A DNA stretch of 64,000 nucleotides, taken from NCBI GenBank assembly GCA_019802505.1, contig JAFMOC010000430.1:385001-449000 (forward strand). Direction: 5' to 3'. Under the pieces are notes generated by a model. It searched no databases, was not told the origin of the DNA, and was given only the letters and a program-made list of their open reading frames with translations. The DNA is from Corydoras sp. C115 (Eukaryota > Chordata > Actinopteri > Siluriformes > Callichthyidae). Made by a program: the position numbers and the translations under genes. Shown here piece after piece: positions 40,959-53,410 of the stretch; within the stretch, counting starts at the first letter, position 1, and each line of letters begins with the position of its first letter.

Positions 40959-41654
40959 CACTACATCATATATATATGATAATACATGCGAACTTTACTC
41001 CTGTAATTGTACGTGATAATACATAAGAAACTTAGTCCTTACTGTACATGATACTACATGAATATTTTACTTCAGTCACTCTACATGATATTACCTAAGA
41101 CCTTTTATCCTGTCACTGTACATTAAAATAAATATGTACTTTTCTCCTGTCACTGTATATTATACTACATGAATACCTTACCATTGTTACTGTACATGAT
41201 ACTACAAAAGTACTTTGCTTCTGTCACTGTACATTATTCTATATAAGTACTTTACTTCTGTCAGTCTACATAATATTACCTAAGAACTGTAATCCTGTCA
41301 CTGTACATTATACCAAATAAGTATGTTACTCTTGTCATTATACATACTAAAATAAGTACTTTATTTTTGTCACTGTTTATGATACTACACCAGTTTATTT
41401 ATTGTAAAAAATAATTGCTGTATATATTAAAATACATACTAGTATTGGCAGTAAAACAACTAGTTTGGACTCTCTGAACCTTTACAGGCCACTTAGACCA
41501 AAATAATTGTCCAATGATTACTGAACTCAGTCTAGGACCTGCTGTGTCTTATTCACTTGAACCAGCGCAACACCACCATATCAGCATTACTGCAGTACTA
41601 AGAATTATCCATCACCCAAACAAAACAAACATAATATAAACAGCTTTTTGCCTA

Positions 41655-41875
41655 CTGTGCATACACACAGAGGAATTTGTCCTCCACATTTAACCCATCC
41701 ATGCAGTGAAACACACACACGCTGGCGAAGTGAGCACACGTGCCCGGAGAAGCCATTGGGGTCAGGTGCCTTACCCAAGAACACTTCAGACATAGTACTT
41801 GGTGGGACTGGGAATCGAACCGGAGACCTTCAGGTCACCAGGCTGGTTCCTTAACCACAAGCCCCTGGCTGTTCT
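41655..41875 (-). repeat. SINE-like family B, best copy
   Basis: Minus strand reads gggcttgtggttaaggaacc (A-box-like) and ccggttcgattcccag (B box), a tRNA-derived head. Distal part is catttaacccatcc and acacacacacgctgg. Confidence 0.7.
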
Positions 41876-41935
41876 GTGGGAGGTCATTATTATTAAGGAA
41901 CAGGGTAAAGGGGACTAACAGTATGTAAACATACT

Positions 41936-42050
41936 CTGTCTTGGTGCATAGTATTTGGGGGTTTCAGGCTTTTAACACTGTGAAGCTGCTTTATGACGAT
42001 TATATATAAATAAATTACTTATATATAAATAAATTACTTGCACTTTCTTG
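41936..42050 (+). repeat. Family D 3' tail
   Basis: gtgaagctgctttatgacga followed by duplicated atataaataaattactt. Confidence 0.5.
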
Positions 42051-42199
42051 AAGTTAAAGAAACAGATGGACTACAGACTGGAACTGTAGAACTACAAAAT
42101 CCATCGGTATGGTAGGTAATGCTGAAAAAATGACAGTGTATAAACGTTATATCATAATAGAGGCCAGTGAGTAAATGTTTGATGTTTTTTTATTTATTA

Positions 42200-42880
42200 A
42201 ACTATAATTAAGCTGTGGATATTTGCAACGCTTCCGACATCCAGATATCTCATCTTTTTCTGTCTCTGACCCAACGATTACTTAACTTCTAGAAACTTCT
42301 TCAACATCAGTTATATGGAGTTTCACTTCCCTCTAGTGGCACAAATAGGTACTACAGTCTTCTAAAATCACGTGTTCTCGTTAACCATCCTTCTCTAAGG
42401 TTCTGGGGTCCTGAAGATAATCTGAAGTCGTTTATTCAGAAAGTTCAGGAAAAATTACGATTTAACTCCGAACTCTTTATTTTAATGTGATTAACTTTAC
42501 ACTATATCACAGAAAAACATTCACATCACATGTAACTATCACATCCGATTAAAAATAATCTATTGTAGGTGTAACATGCAGATGACACAGTACTTTAACC
42601 AATATTAGTGTTCTAAACTACTCAATTACAGACATTTTAAGCTAGTTTAATATTAATAAATATTTATATTGATTATATGAATGTTCTTCAAACATTTTAT
42701 TCATGTAGATCAAAGCCTATTTATCCAATATATTTTTTATAGAAGCTGATCGATGTTTTGTTATTGTTTGTGTTTTTTTTTTTATATTTATGTTTTTTAA
42801 ATTTACAGGTTTGTACATCATATACGAAGCAGTGATTCGGGAGTCGAGGCTTTTCAAAAGTATTCAAATTCAATAAATCA
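42200..42880. other. Intergenic sequence without recognised features
   Basis: AT-rich intergenic DNA between gls and the GVIN-like locus. Confidence 0.5.
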
Positions 42881-42884
42881 TTCA

Positions 42885-43170
42885 TTCCCGGAGCTCGAAA
42901 CACAGCGCTGTGGCGACACCGGCTGGACAATCTTTGTAACTGCGCCGGACCAAATAGCATTACGATCTAAATGACTCATATTTTAATTGTTACATTTATG
43001 TAAATAATTTTGACATAGATGTCATTTAGTTAATGCTTTTTAAAAACAACCGAATAATCAAAAATGTATACCTCAGTTTCGTTTATAGAGTTGCAAATTT
43101 GTTGTTTAAATCATGCATGTCCTTGCCCTGCCGCCTTGTGGTCAGAAATAGAACGCAGGTTTCAAATGTA
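42885..43170. repeat. Distant relative of the 54420 block
   Basis: ggagctcgaaacacagcgct, cgacaccggctggacaatct and gccgccttgtggtcagaaat match the order of words in 54420-54760. No ORF. Confidence 0.5.
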
Positions 43171-43205
43171 TTAAACTTGTAGTAAAAGGAAAAAGGAACA
43201 CCTGT

Positions 43206-43214
43206 CTAATAATA

Positions 43215-43246
<32 letters not shown>

Positions 43247-43274
43247 TAACAATAACAATAACAATAATAATAAT
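43206..43274. repeat. (AAT)n / (AAC)n microsatellite
   Basis: Left half of an array split by the SINE-A at 43273. It continues at 43619-43673. Confidence 0.9.
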
Positions 43275-43618
43275 TCATTCATTCATTATCTCCCGCTTTA
43301 TCCTCCTATTAGGGTCGCAGTGGGTTCCCCATGCCCATCCAGGGGAGAACGTTTCGGGCGCTGGGCAGATACACCCAGGACAGGGGGCAATCCATCGCTG
43401 GGCACACACTCACTCACACAGACACATTCTATATGGGGCAATTTGGAAAATTCACTTGACTTGATCCATGTTTTTGGACTGTGGGAGGAACCCGGAGAAC
43501 CCGGAGGAAACCCACGCGGACACGGGGAGAACATGGAAACTCCACCCAGATTGGGATTCCAACCGGGAATCCCTAGAGCTGAGAGGAGAACTTGCTAACC
43601 ACTAAGCCACCGTGCCGC
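43273..43618 (-). repeat. SINE-A in an AAT microsatellite
   Basis: Full minus copy with (AAT)n on both sides, so its target duplication is hidden in the array. Confidence 0.9.
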
Positions 43619-43619
43619 C

Positions 43620-43675
<56 letters not shown>

Positions 43676-43799
43676 TATTGTGGCATTCCACGGCCAAAAT
43701 AGACCGTGACACAGGTTGCCATCTTAAACAGACCCCCTCCCTTTTTTTTACCCCAATAGGGCAGCAGTACATGGATATATTTCATATAATTACATGGCT

Positions 43800-43985
43800 C
43801 ACCTGCACTTACACACATGCCTGGAGCGGTGGGCAGCCCTGCACACAACGCCAGGGGAGCAATTGGGGTTGGGTGCCTCGCTCAAGGGCACTTCAGCCGT
43901 ACAGTAGTACTCAGTGAGACCATGAATCGAACCGGGGACCTTCAAGCCGCAAGATTGATTCCTTAACCACAAGCCTATGTCCAAA
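43800..43985 (-). repeat. SINE-like family B copy
   Basis: cgctcaagggcacttcagcc, aatcgaaccggggaccttca and ccttaaccacaagcc mark the head in reverse. Confidence 0.68.
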
Positions 43986-44015
43986 ACAACTTTATAGCTT
44001 TCAGTGTGTTAGTGA

Positions 44016-44330
44016 GGCAGCACAGTGGCTTAGTGGTTAGCACGTTTGGCTTAGGTTCGAATCTCGATCTGGGTGAAGTTTCCATGTTCTCCCCGTGTCC
44101 GCGTGGGTTTCTTCCCACAGTCCAAAAACATGGATCAAGTCAGTTGAATTCTCCAAAGTGCACCATGTAGAGTGTGTTTGTGTGCACGTCTGTGTGTGTG
44201 AGTGTGTGCCCAGGGATAGATTGGCGTCCTGTCCTGGGTGTATCTGCCCAGCGCCTGAAACATTCTCCCCTGGATGGGCGACCCTAATAGACCCTAATAG
44301 AGGATAAAGTGGAAGATAATGAATGAATGA
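44016..44330 (+). repeat. SINE-A
   Basis: Perfect 13-bp duplication agtgtgttagtga at 44003-44015 and 44331-44343. Part of the head before the B box is deleted. Confidence 0.91.
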
Positions 44331-44343
44331 AGTGTGTTAGTGA

Positions 44344-45054
44344 TTCTCACAGTATGTAGCATGTAACCAAATTACTACAAAATGGTCAAAATCATAAAAT
44401 TAACAAATTTTAACACCAAAAATTGCTTACAACATTTGTGACATAATACTCACTTTAAGAACATTATAATTCAGCATATACATCTGTGGAGGTGGAGAAA
44501 AAAGGTGTCATGTAACAGTAAGAGAAAAAAATATCTAAAGTAGACTTATCTTTCTTTGTTGTTGTTATTCATCACTGATTATTATTTTATTCGTGTATTT
44601 ATATGATTCAGTTAGCAGTGTGTTCAGTTCACATGATCCCCACTTAATATAGTTTCAAGTTTTGAATCCGAATCAATTCCGGGCCATAGTTTCAGGAATC
44701 CATTTCAGATTTTATAGACTTACAGGTAAACAGTTTATAATGAAACATCAGACAGGTTCCACCTGTTCTAAACGCTTCCCTGACAGAACCCAGGAAAGAC
44801 GAACAGACCATTTTTTTATTCTGATTTTTTAAAACATGTCTCACACAGGTACAGTGACCAAAACTACTACTACTACTTATATAATAATAATGTAAATATA
44901 ATACGTTTATTATTTAATAGCTCATTTTTACTTTTAGAAAAGCAGTAAACTGTTTTACTTTCGTTTTTTAAAATTTCGGTACATATACGTTCTGTTCCTA
45001 TCGTTTATAACATAATCCAATATGCTCGGTTGTTATCTATCTGTAAGTTTTGTA

Positions 45055-45088
<34 letters not shown>

Positions 45089-45336
45089 TAGTAATGTATA
45101 TATACTTACTTATTTGATATAACTGAAATTATTTAAATGTTTTGATATCCCATAGGTTGAGTTTGTAGTGCTACTATTACTTTCTTACCTTTCACTTCAT
45201 AGGAACTGTGCTGAGTGAATTAATATTTTGAGGCAAAACAAATTATTATAAAATGTGAAGGGGACACATTCTGTTTAGATATATTAGTGGTGATGCCCAT
45301 GGTTACAGTGTTATATATTTATATTTCATTACTCAG
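44344..45336. other. Region upstream of the short GVIN exons
   Basis: Would hold promoter and first exons if the locus is a gene. I could not identify a start codon exon or a convincing promoter element. Confidence 0.4.
45057..45086. repeat. (GT)n microsatellite
   Basis: About 15 GT units upstream of the first short GVIN exon. Confidence 0.9.
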
Positions 45337-45414
45337 GTGAGGTGAAGGGTGAGGACGATGCAGAGGAACCGATGTCTTCAGGTCGACACAGTCCAGAACA
45401 TGTGCGTCCAAACT
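45337..45414 (+). CDS. Short GVIN-type exon with SPEHVRPN motif
   Basis: 78 bp between acceptor ttactcag and donor gtaaga. It opens with two bases of a split codon, followed by 25 codons and one base. It reads EVKGEDDAEEPMSSGRHSPE followed by HVRPN. Strings of short same-phase exons ending in this motif precede the main exon of fish GVIN and some NLR genes (family knowledge). Whether it is spliced to the block at 48.4 kb is inferred from order and strand. Confidence 0.7.
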
Positions 45415-45482
45415 GTAAGATAGCAATTTTTAAATTTTACATTTTTCTTTCTGCTTTATTAAATGATATTTGTTTTGTAGAA

Positions 45483-45833
45483 GGCGGCACGGTGGCTTAG
45501 TGGTTAGCACGTTCGCCTCTCAGCGCTAGGGATTCCCGGTTCGAATCCCCATCTGGGTGGAGTTTCCATGTTCTCCCCGTGTCCGCGTGGGTTTCCTCCG
45601 GGTTCTCCAGTTTCCTCCCACAGTCCAAAAACATGGATCAAGTTAATTGAGTTCTCTAAATTGCCCCATATAGAGTGTGTATCAGTGAGTGAGTGTGTAC
45701 CCAGCGATGGATTGGCGCCCTGTCCTGGGTCTATCTGCCCAGCGCCCGAGATGTTCTCCCCTGGATGGGCATGGGGAACCCCACCGCGACCCTAATAGAG
45801 GATAAAGCGGGAGATAATGAATGAATGAATGAA
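45483..45833 (+). repeat. SINE-A between the two short GVIN exons
   Basis: Full length. Perfect 12-bp duplication tgttttgtagaa at 45471-45482 and 45834-45845. Confidence 0.93.
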
Positions 45834-46332
45834 TGTTTTGTAGAACAGCATGCCTCTAGTTTTTTTTGTTTTTTGTTTTTTGTTTTTTTTTTACATATTT
45901 TTGTAAATACATTCTGTAAAAAATAACACTTTGTAACAAGTTTATGGGTGTAACACCAGAAAACACTTTTTTGCCGCAATATAAGACCTGTTTACCTGTG
46001 TAACCTGTTTCCCATCCATAGGCACCATCCATCACACCCTCATATTACACACTTGTAACATATCTGAATTATTTTTAAAAAGCAACAAGTTCTACACATT
46101 AAACAATGTCCACTAAACACATTAAACGGGGGCCATGTCATGCTGTTAAAGGATGTGGGCATGCTGGAACCAATACAAACTAAATTAATTAATTTTCAAC
46201 AACAAAAAACAACATTAAATTCCATTGACAACTTAAACTGGAAGTGCTATCTCTTTGTCTGAACAGTTTTTTTTTGTAATGTGTATTACTGTATATTAAT
46301 TTCATTCATTTAAAATAATATTTGGTACACAG

Positions 46333-46389
46333 TTACAGAAGAACCACAGTCTTTGGGAAGAAAGAGTCCTGAACATGCCAAGCCAAACA
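46333..46389 (+). CDS. Second short GVIN-type exon with SPEHAKPN motif
   Basis: 57 bp between acceptor gtacacag and donor gtaaga, with the same 2+n+1 phase as the exon at 45337. It reads TEEPQSLGRKSPEHAKPN. It is a paralogue of the previous exon, so either can be skipped or repeated without shifting frame. Confidence 0.68.
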
Positions 46390-46708
46390 GTAAGATTTTT
46401 GCTTAATTCTCAAAATTCAATGTCAGTACAACTTTTTATATATAGTTCTAAAGATTTTGCAGGTGAAGTATCAGGTGAAACTTTGAGAATTAAACTAATT
46501 AAAACTATTGTAATTTAACACATAGTTCAAATGTGATTTGTACGCTGCAGGTTTAAACTTACAAAGGTTATGTTTCCATGCTTATATACTTTATGCTAAT
46601 AATTTATTTCAATACAAACTTGGATTTCTTTTGGAGTTGCACTACATCTGCACATCTGTATGCTGAATACATCTATCTTGCTTTCTATGTTTATGTCCTG
46701 GTTAATTT

Positions 46709-47092
46709 AGGATGTGGATCCATCTTCTGATGGCTACTTCTAGCAGGATAATGCACCATGTCACAAAGCTCAAATCACCTTAAACTGCTTTCTTGAACAT
46801 GACAATGAGTTCACTGAACCCCATCGATCTCTACAGTCACCACATCTCAATTCAAAAGAACCGTCTGATGTGGTGGAATGAGAGATTTACATTATAGTTG
46901 TGCTGCTGACAAATCTACAGCAACTGCATGTTGATATCATATCAGTATGGATCCAAATATTTGAGGAATGTTTCTAATACTTAGTTAAAAGTATGACACA
47001 AAATATTAAGGCAGTTCTGAAGGCAAAAGGGACTCTAACCTTTTTACTAGCAGATTGTACCTAATTAAGTCTTTAGTGAGTGCCTATAGTCT
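46709..47092 (+). pseudogene. Degraded Tc1/mariner transposase C-terminal remnant
   Basis: In broken plus-strand frames it reads QDNAPCHKAQI, FLEHDNEF, QSPHLNS (for the usual SPDLNP), TNLQQL and IKAVLKAKG, the order of the DDE catalytic domain of Tc1-like transposases. It is followed by a terminal-repeat remnant gtacctaattaag. Stops and frameshifts make it inactive. Confidence 0.7.
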
Positions 47093-47680
47093 ACCTACAG
47101 CATGTTAATTTTTGTTCTTAGTGTCTTTCTTTTTTTCTCTATTGCTGATGGAGAACAGGAACCGAGTTAAAAAAACAAAAGCTTAAACACACTGAAACCA
47201 CACACAAAACTACTAGACCCACTGGAGGCATCTCTACGCACTGACAAAAATCTCTGGAGGTGCTAAGCTAAGGAGCTAGCACAATCAGACAATCTAGCAT
47301 CAGACAATCGCATCGGGAGTCAGTGTGAAAATAGAGAAATTGTTATGTTAAAGAGCTAGCGCTGGAACAGACAATCGCATCGGAAGTCTGTGAAGAATTA
47401 AGCAAAACATTACACTAAGTAGCCAGCAATGGAAAAGACAATTGCATTGTAAGTCTGCGTGAAGGAGCAAAAATAGTAAACCACTGAGTTGAGCTGTAGC
47501 ATGGGGAGCTGAGACCCTGCACACAGAGCAGAGAATAAAGCTTATTGGGAAACCGCTGCTTGTCTGATGAAGCATTAAGTTTGGCAAGAGCGTTCTGCCA
47601 TGTTTACAACCGAATCCGAGTAAATAGTACAATTCACGCAGTAGCAGTCCTCACACAGGGTCTTTCTCGATGCACAATTA

Positions 47681-47684
<4 letters not shown>

Positions 47685-47732
<48 letters not shown>
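47685..47732. repeat. (ATT)n microsatellite
   Basis: About 15 ATT units. Confidence 0.9.
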
Positions 47733-47767
47733 GTTTTCTGTTTGAGTGCATAGAATATTTTAGATAT

Positions 47768-48113
47768 TCATTCATTCATTATCTTCCGCTTTATTTATTA
47801 GGGCTGCGGGGGGGTTCCCCCATGCCCATCCAGGGGAGAACGTTTCGGGCGCTGGGCAGATACACCCAGGACAGGACACCAATCTATTACTGGGCACACA
47901 CTCACTCACACAGACACACTCTATATGGGGCAATTTGGATAAATCAATTGACTTGATCCATGTTTTTGGACTGTGGGAGGAAACCGGAGAACCCAGAGGA
48001 AACCCACACGGACACGGGGAGAACATGGAAACTCCGCCCAGATTGGGATTCGAACCGGGAATCCCTAGTGCTGAAAGGCGAACATGTTAAACCACTAAGC
48101 CACCGTGCCGCCC
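47768..48113 (-). repeat. SINE-A, full length
   Basis: Minus copy with ATTC tail, intact B and A boxes. No clear flanking duplication. Confidence 0.9.
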
Positions 48114-48414
48114 AACTCCAATAACAAACGATAATTTTATTCAAACATTTCCTGTAATGAATGAATAGCACAATGAAAGAAATGATGTATCATCTAAACA
48201 TCCCTCACTTAACAAAAAAAGTTAACAATAACGCTCAACTCCAAATAACACATGATACTCAGTTACTCTCAATAATGAACTAAATATTCTGTTCTGAAAA
48301 ATTGGAAAAACAATAATTAATAAATGAACTAATGAACAATCAGCTATTGGAAAAAATAAATGAACAAATTAGCCAATTAACAAAAAAAATACCTCTTGTG
48401 TATTAGCAAAATAC

Positions 48415-51400
48415 AATAATACCAACAAAATATCTTTAGACCATCTTTACGTTCATGTGTTCATTTTATGGATGTTCAGATGGCGGTGTTGCACTGCTCT
48501 GATCATTTCCTAAAACAGCTCATAGTGACTAAACTGTCTCAGTGTCAATATGCTCTGCCTCTGCTGGTACCCAATCCCTTCACCAGAGAGATAGAGTTTC
48601 CTCTGTGGACCTTCAGACAGATAAAGAAGAGCTGGAGGATCACTGACTCCAACGGTAAAATGATCAGTAAAACTCTACCTGTCTGTGAAGCTCAAACTCC
48701 AATGGTGGCTTTCTTCAGGTTTGGTTCTGTATCTTCATCCAAGTCTCAGCTGATGAACAGCTTGATCAATGAGAAACATCAGACCTTCTTCCACCGGCAC
48801 TGTTTTGGTAGCATCAGAAACCGTGTCCTGATGGATGGAGTTGTGGAGGTTGCTTGGTTTTGTCCATCTGGGGAGACAACAGATAACTTTCCTGAGTGTG
48901 TAGCTTTCTGTAATCTTCATGGTGATGCTGCAGCAGAAACTAACAAACAACAACTGGATGTTCTGACTGAAATGTCTTCTGTTAATGTTGTACTGGTATC
49001 AGATCCTGAAGACAAAACAAATAAAGAAATGCTCCAGAAGCTGTTTAATGACCCCAAACCTCTCATCTGTTTACTTACTGAGGATGAAGGATATCAGTGA
49101 AGCAAAAAGGCAAGTATAGAATTGGTCTCAAAGACAGAAATCAGTCAGATGTGTCAAAGAATCTCAGGACTGCTATCAAAGAGTGTATTCTAAAGTCAGA
49201 GTCAAAGTTCAGACTCGAAGATCTGAACAAAAACAATGACATCACAACAGATGAAAATGATCCTGAATGCAACAGTGGAAGAAAAGCTGCAAAGGAGATC
49301 TCTAGAAAAAAAAAGAAAAAATCTAAACTAAAGGAAGTTCATCTGCCCTGTCAGGGGAAACTGTGGCATGACTGGTGTCAAAGGAACAAAGATCTACATC
49401 GACTTCAAGAAAATAATTTAGAAATTCAAAAAAGTAAAACACAAAATGAAATGAAAAGAATTTCGTGAACAGCAGCTTCAGCATGGTCTCTCAGATCTAA
49501 TGAAGAATTCATCTCTACACTGAAGTCACTAACAGGAAATGAAAAGATATACTTTTTAAAATGGATTGAAATTCTGTTGGAAAAATTAACTTCAGATGAT
49601 CTTTCTGCTCTTCGTCATGAATACAATGAAAAGTGGACAAAAGTCTTAGATCTTCAAAAGAAACGTGAAGAAACAGCAAAAATTGCAGAGGAACAACAAG
49701 AACTTAGAAAAGTTTCAGAAAAGCTGAGTGCATCAATGTTTGGATTGGAGCACATCTTCAGGGAGATGGGTCAGATATATGAGTCCTACATGTCAGTACC
49801 AACACAGCAAAGAGGTTCTGATGAGGAACTCAAGGCCTCTCTCCCCAAACTCGCAGCAGAACTCCTACAGTCTGGTTTTCCATTGGAGCTGATGGATGGA
49901 GATGCTGCTCATGTTCCTCTGATCTGGGTTTCAGCAGTTCTAGATGAACTCATAAAGAAAGTTGGAGATCAGAGAGTCTTTGTTCTGTCAGTTTTAGGGA
50001 TTCAGAGCTCTGGAAAATCCACCATGCTGAATGCCATGTTTGGTCTCCAGTTTGCTGTCAGTGCTGGAAGATGTACCAGAGGAGCCTTCATGCAGCTGCT
50101 CAGAGTATCAGAGGAGATGAAGAGAACACTGAACTTTGACTATATTCTAGTTGTAGATACTGAAGGACTTCGAGCTCTTGAACTTGCAGGAAAATCCACT
50201 CGCCATCATGATAATGAACTCGCAACATTTGTTGTTGGTCTTGCAAATATGACTTTAATTAACATTTTTGGAGAAAATCATGCTGAGATGGAAGACATCC
50301 TCCAGATCGTGTTCAGGCTTTTCTGAGGATGAAGATGGTCCGACTGAAACCCAGCTGTATGTTTGTTCATCAGAATGTTGGAGACATCACAGCTGGAGAA
50401 AAAACCATGGAGGGAAGACGACACTTGCAGGAAAAAGTTGGATGAAATGACAAAATTAGCTGCTAAAGAGGAAGACTGTGATGCTGAGTGCTTTAATGAT
50501 GTCATTGAATTTAATTTACAAGATGATGTACACTATTTTGCCCAGCTCTGGGAGGGCAGCCCACCAATGGCCCCTCCAAACCCCTCATACAGCAGAAATA
50601 TTCAGCTGTTGAAGAAGGAAATCTTCAGAAAAGCTTCAAAGCTTCATTGTTTTACACTTTCAGAGTTTAAAACCCGTATCAGTGATCTGTGGAAGGCTTT
50701 ACTCAATGAGAACTTCGTGTTCAGCTTCAAAAACACACTGGAGATAGCCATCTACAGAAAACTGGAAACTGAGTTTGGAAAATGGACCTGGTCTCTCAGA
50801 AAAGCCATGTTAGAAACTGAAGAGAAACTGATCACAAGGATCGAAAATAAACAAGTGAAAAAGATTGAAAAGACTGAACTTTATAAAGAAGTCAGCAACA
50901 CTAAAGAAGAAGTGGAGAAATCAATGGAACTTTACTTTGAAGAGAACAAAGACAAAGACATTTTAATACAGTGGAGAAACAGATATGAAAACAGAATTAA
51001 AGAGCTTTGTATAGATCTTGTTTCAGATGCTTATGAAAATCTAAACTCATTTAACGAAGAGAAGACAGAGCTTGATGAAAAGTCTTTTATTTTAAAAATT
51101 AAAGATTGTGCATTAAGGCTAAAAAACAATAAAACTAATGAACAAATTCTTAAACATGAATTTGATAAGATGTGGACAAAACTGGTCGATGATCTAACCA
51201 GCGACACCAAATCAAAGAAATTTGTTGATGTGTTACAGATTTTAATTCAAGATGATAATCGTGCTTCTCTACAGGATAAATCTCCAGAACAGTACAAACA
51301 ATTTGACACACTAAGAGATTTTTCACACTACATGATTTTAAATAAGACTGAAAGAGATTCTAAAGGAAGTGGTGGCACAAATGAAACACACGAGACGAGA

Positions 51401-52873
51401 GAACCAATCATGAACATCAAGGGCACTGTGCAATCTTTATCTTCAAACTTAAGCAGAAACAAACATAAGTTTAGTGATGAAGACCAGAATTTGGTGAGAA
51501 ATCTGACCTTAAATGTTTTTAAGGAAACCAATCATTTTATTGACGTGACTTGTAACAAAATCAGAAGGCACGGATACAGAGACAGTTACATTCATGAGCT
51601 AACAGATCTGATTAAAAAGAAAGTTCAGGAATTTCAAGATGAGAACAAGATGTTTAGGCTGAAGAAGGAATTCACTCTGGATCTCTGTCTTCATGTGTGT
51701 GATAAAGCTCAAAACAGAATCATTAAGAGCCACAAAGAGTTCTCAGATAAAAATGATATAAGAATTTATCTGGAGAAACAGAAACCACAGTATTACAGTG
51801 TGTTTCAGAACTACTACAGAGGAGCTAATATCACAACAGTGTTCAGTGATCTGATCTGCAGGAACCTTCAAGAATCCATCCAACAATCAGCCTACAATAA
51901 AACTGCTATTGATCTTTCAACACAGATGAGATCAGACATGCCAGAGTTTAACGGAAACAGATCACAGCTGGAGAAACACATCCTAAAATCTCTGGCAGAG
52001 GAGGAGAACTTTCAGAAGTACCTTCAGTACATCCATGATCCTAAAGAACATTTCAAACAGTTCATAAAGGCAAAGGTTGATGAATATATCACAGTAAATA
52101 ACACCAAGGTTCTGGAGCTTTTTAAAGGGAATATAAAGGAGAAAGCACAGAGAGTCATGAATGCTGTTAAACTCACAACTAATGAGGTGAAGAAGAACAA
52201 AGATGCTGATGCTGAAACCTGGATGAGAAGTTTAAATCATTCCCTAACTGATGAACTGAGCTTAAAGGAGATAAACTTCACTGATCAGAAAGAAATTACA
52301 GACTTTGAGTTTCTAAAGAAGCTTGTGTCTGATGATCTCACAGTGATGATGTCAGAGTTAAACAGCAGAATTATAAGTGTATCAGACATGGACATGGAGA
52401 AGTTCAGGAAGAAACCAGATGAGATTATGATTGAACATCTCTGTCGGTGCTGCTGGACTCAGTGTCCATTCTGTAAAGCCATCTGCACCAACACCATGGA
52501 GGGTCATGATGGAGATCACAGTGTTCCCTTCCACAGAGTAAATGGAGTTAGTGGAATGGTGTACAGAGTACAACACAGCTCTGTAATGGTTTCTGCACAA
52601 CTCGTGTACAAAGTGATATAAGCTTTTACCCGATTCATGCTCCAGATAGGCCAGTACCTTATAAGAAATACAAAACAGCAGGTGGAGAATATGCTACTGG
52701 AGCATCACCCCTGATAATACAGAGTGTCCATACTGGAAGTGGTTTGTGTGCAGATTCCAGAATGGAGATCAAACCAGCAAGCCATAGAGCACTATACAAA
52801 ACAAAATTTATTTCTCATTTATTTTGGATCTGGTGAGATTCCCTCTGAATGGATTTTATCATTTACAATATAG
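48415..52873 (+). pseudogene. Interferon-induced very large GTPase (GVIN/VLIG)-like, frame-disrupted
   Basis: Homology to the large exon of GVIN/VLIG GTPases, cytosolic dynamin-superfamily proteins induced by interferon. In order: URGCP/GVIN N-terminal block (48468-49098, MDVQMAV...ALPLLVPNPF); linker rich in Lys/Glu (49097-49560); GTPase domain with G1 GIQSSGKST (49998-50024) and G3 DTEGL (50156-50170); long helical region (50437-52420); cysteine cluster CRCCWTQCPFCKAIC near 52444; and the terminal GSGEIPSEW block at 52826-52852. The frame shifts near 49090, 49450, 49507, 50310, 50430, 52575, 52692 and again before 52780. Several are single-base changes, e.g. an extra A in a run at 50430 and one missing base at 50310. 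No internal stop occurs inside the 2.2-kb block 50363-52621. It is either a young pseudogene or an intact gene with consensus errors. The first 48468 codons are preceded by open frame back to about 48418, so the exon start is uncertain. Confidence 0.85.
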
Positions 52874-52979
52874 CAATTACCAATATACTGTAATTAATCA
52901 TATGATTTTACATACACTAAAGCATTTTATATTTGCTTTTTTTGTTGTTTATTCTGTAATATTTGCTTTGTTTTCATTT

Positions 52980-53255
52980 TCATCACATGAAACGAAAATG
53001 GCCGAATTTAAAGCGATTTAAACATCACTGTTGTTGTTTTTTTATTTATATGTTACGTTTCCTCGAAATTTTTTTTTAACAATTATCAATGACTTAATAT
53101 TCTGATTATTACAAAACATGTACTGAACAAACAGACAATTAAATCTGGGTTACGTTTCAAGAAAGTTACAGAAGTGTGGTTTAAAACATGAAAGTTCCCG
53201 TATGTTCCCACATTTCCACCAAATAAGTTTTAACATTAAAGTCAGTTCAGATTCA
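52980..53255. repeat. Duplicated block, copy 1
   Basis: gaaaatggccgaatttaaag through aacagacaattaaatctggg to ttcccgtatgttcccacatt. Related to 54480-54700 and 55003-55040. Confidence 0.75.
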
Positions 53256-53317
53256 CATGTAAATTAAGGTCGCTGTGTCAAAGTTATTTTGGCTTTCAAG
53301 TTACTTTAAGTCCTTTT

Positions 53318-53369
<52 letters not shown>

Positions 53370-53372
53370 CAC

Positions 53373-53409
<37 letters not shown>

Positions 53410-53410
53410 A

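Larger units (their letters stand above)
40140..41400 (+). repeat. Degenerate 40-46-bp tandem repeat interrupted by two SINEs
   Basis: Repeats of taagtactttactcctgtca and ctgtacattatactacataa at roughly 40-46 bp spacing on both sides of the SINE-A pair at 40325-40958. Confidence 0.75.
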
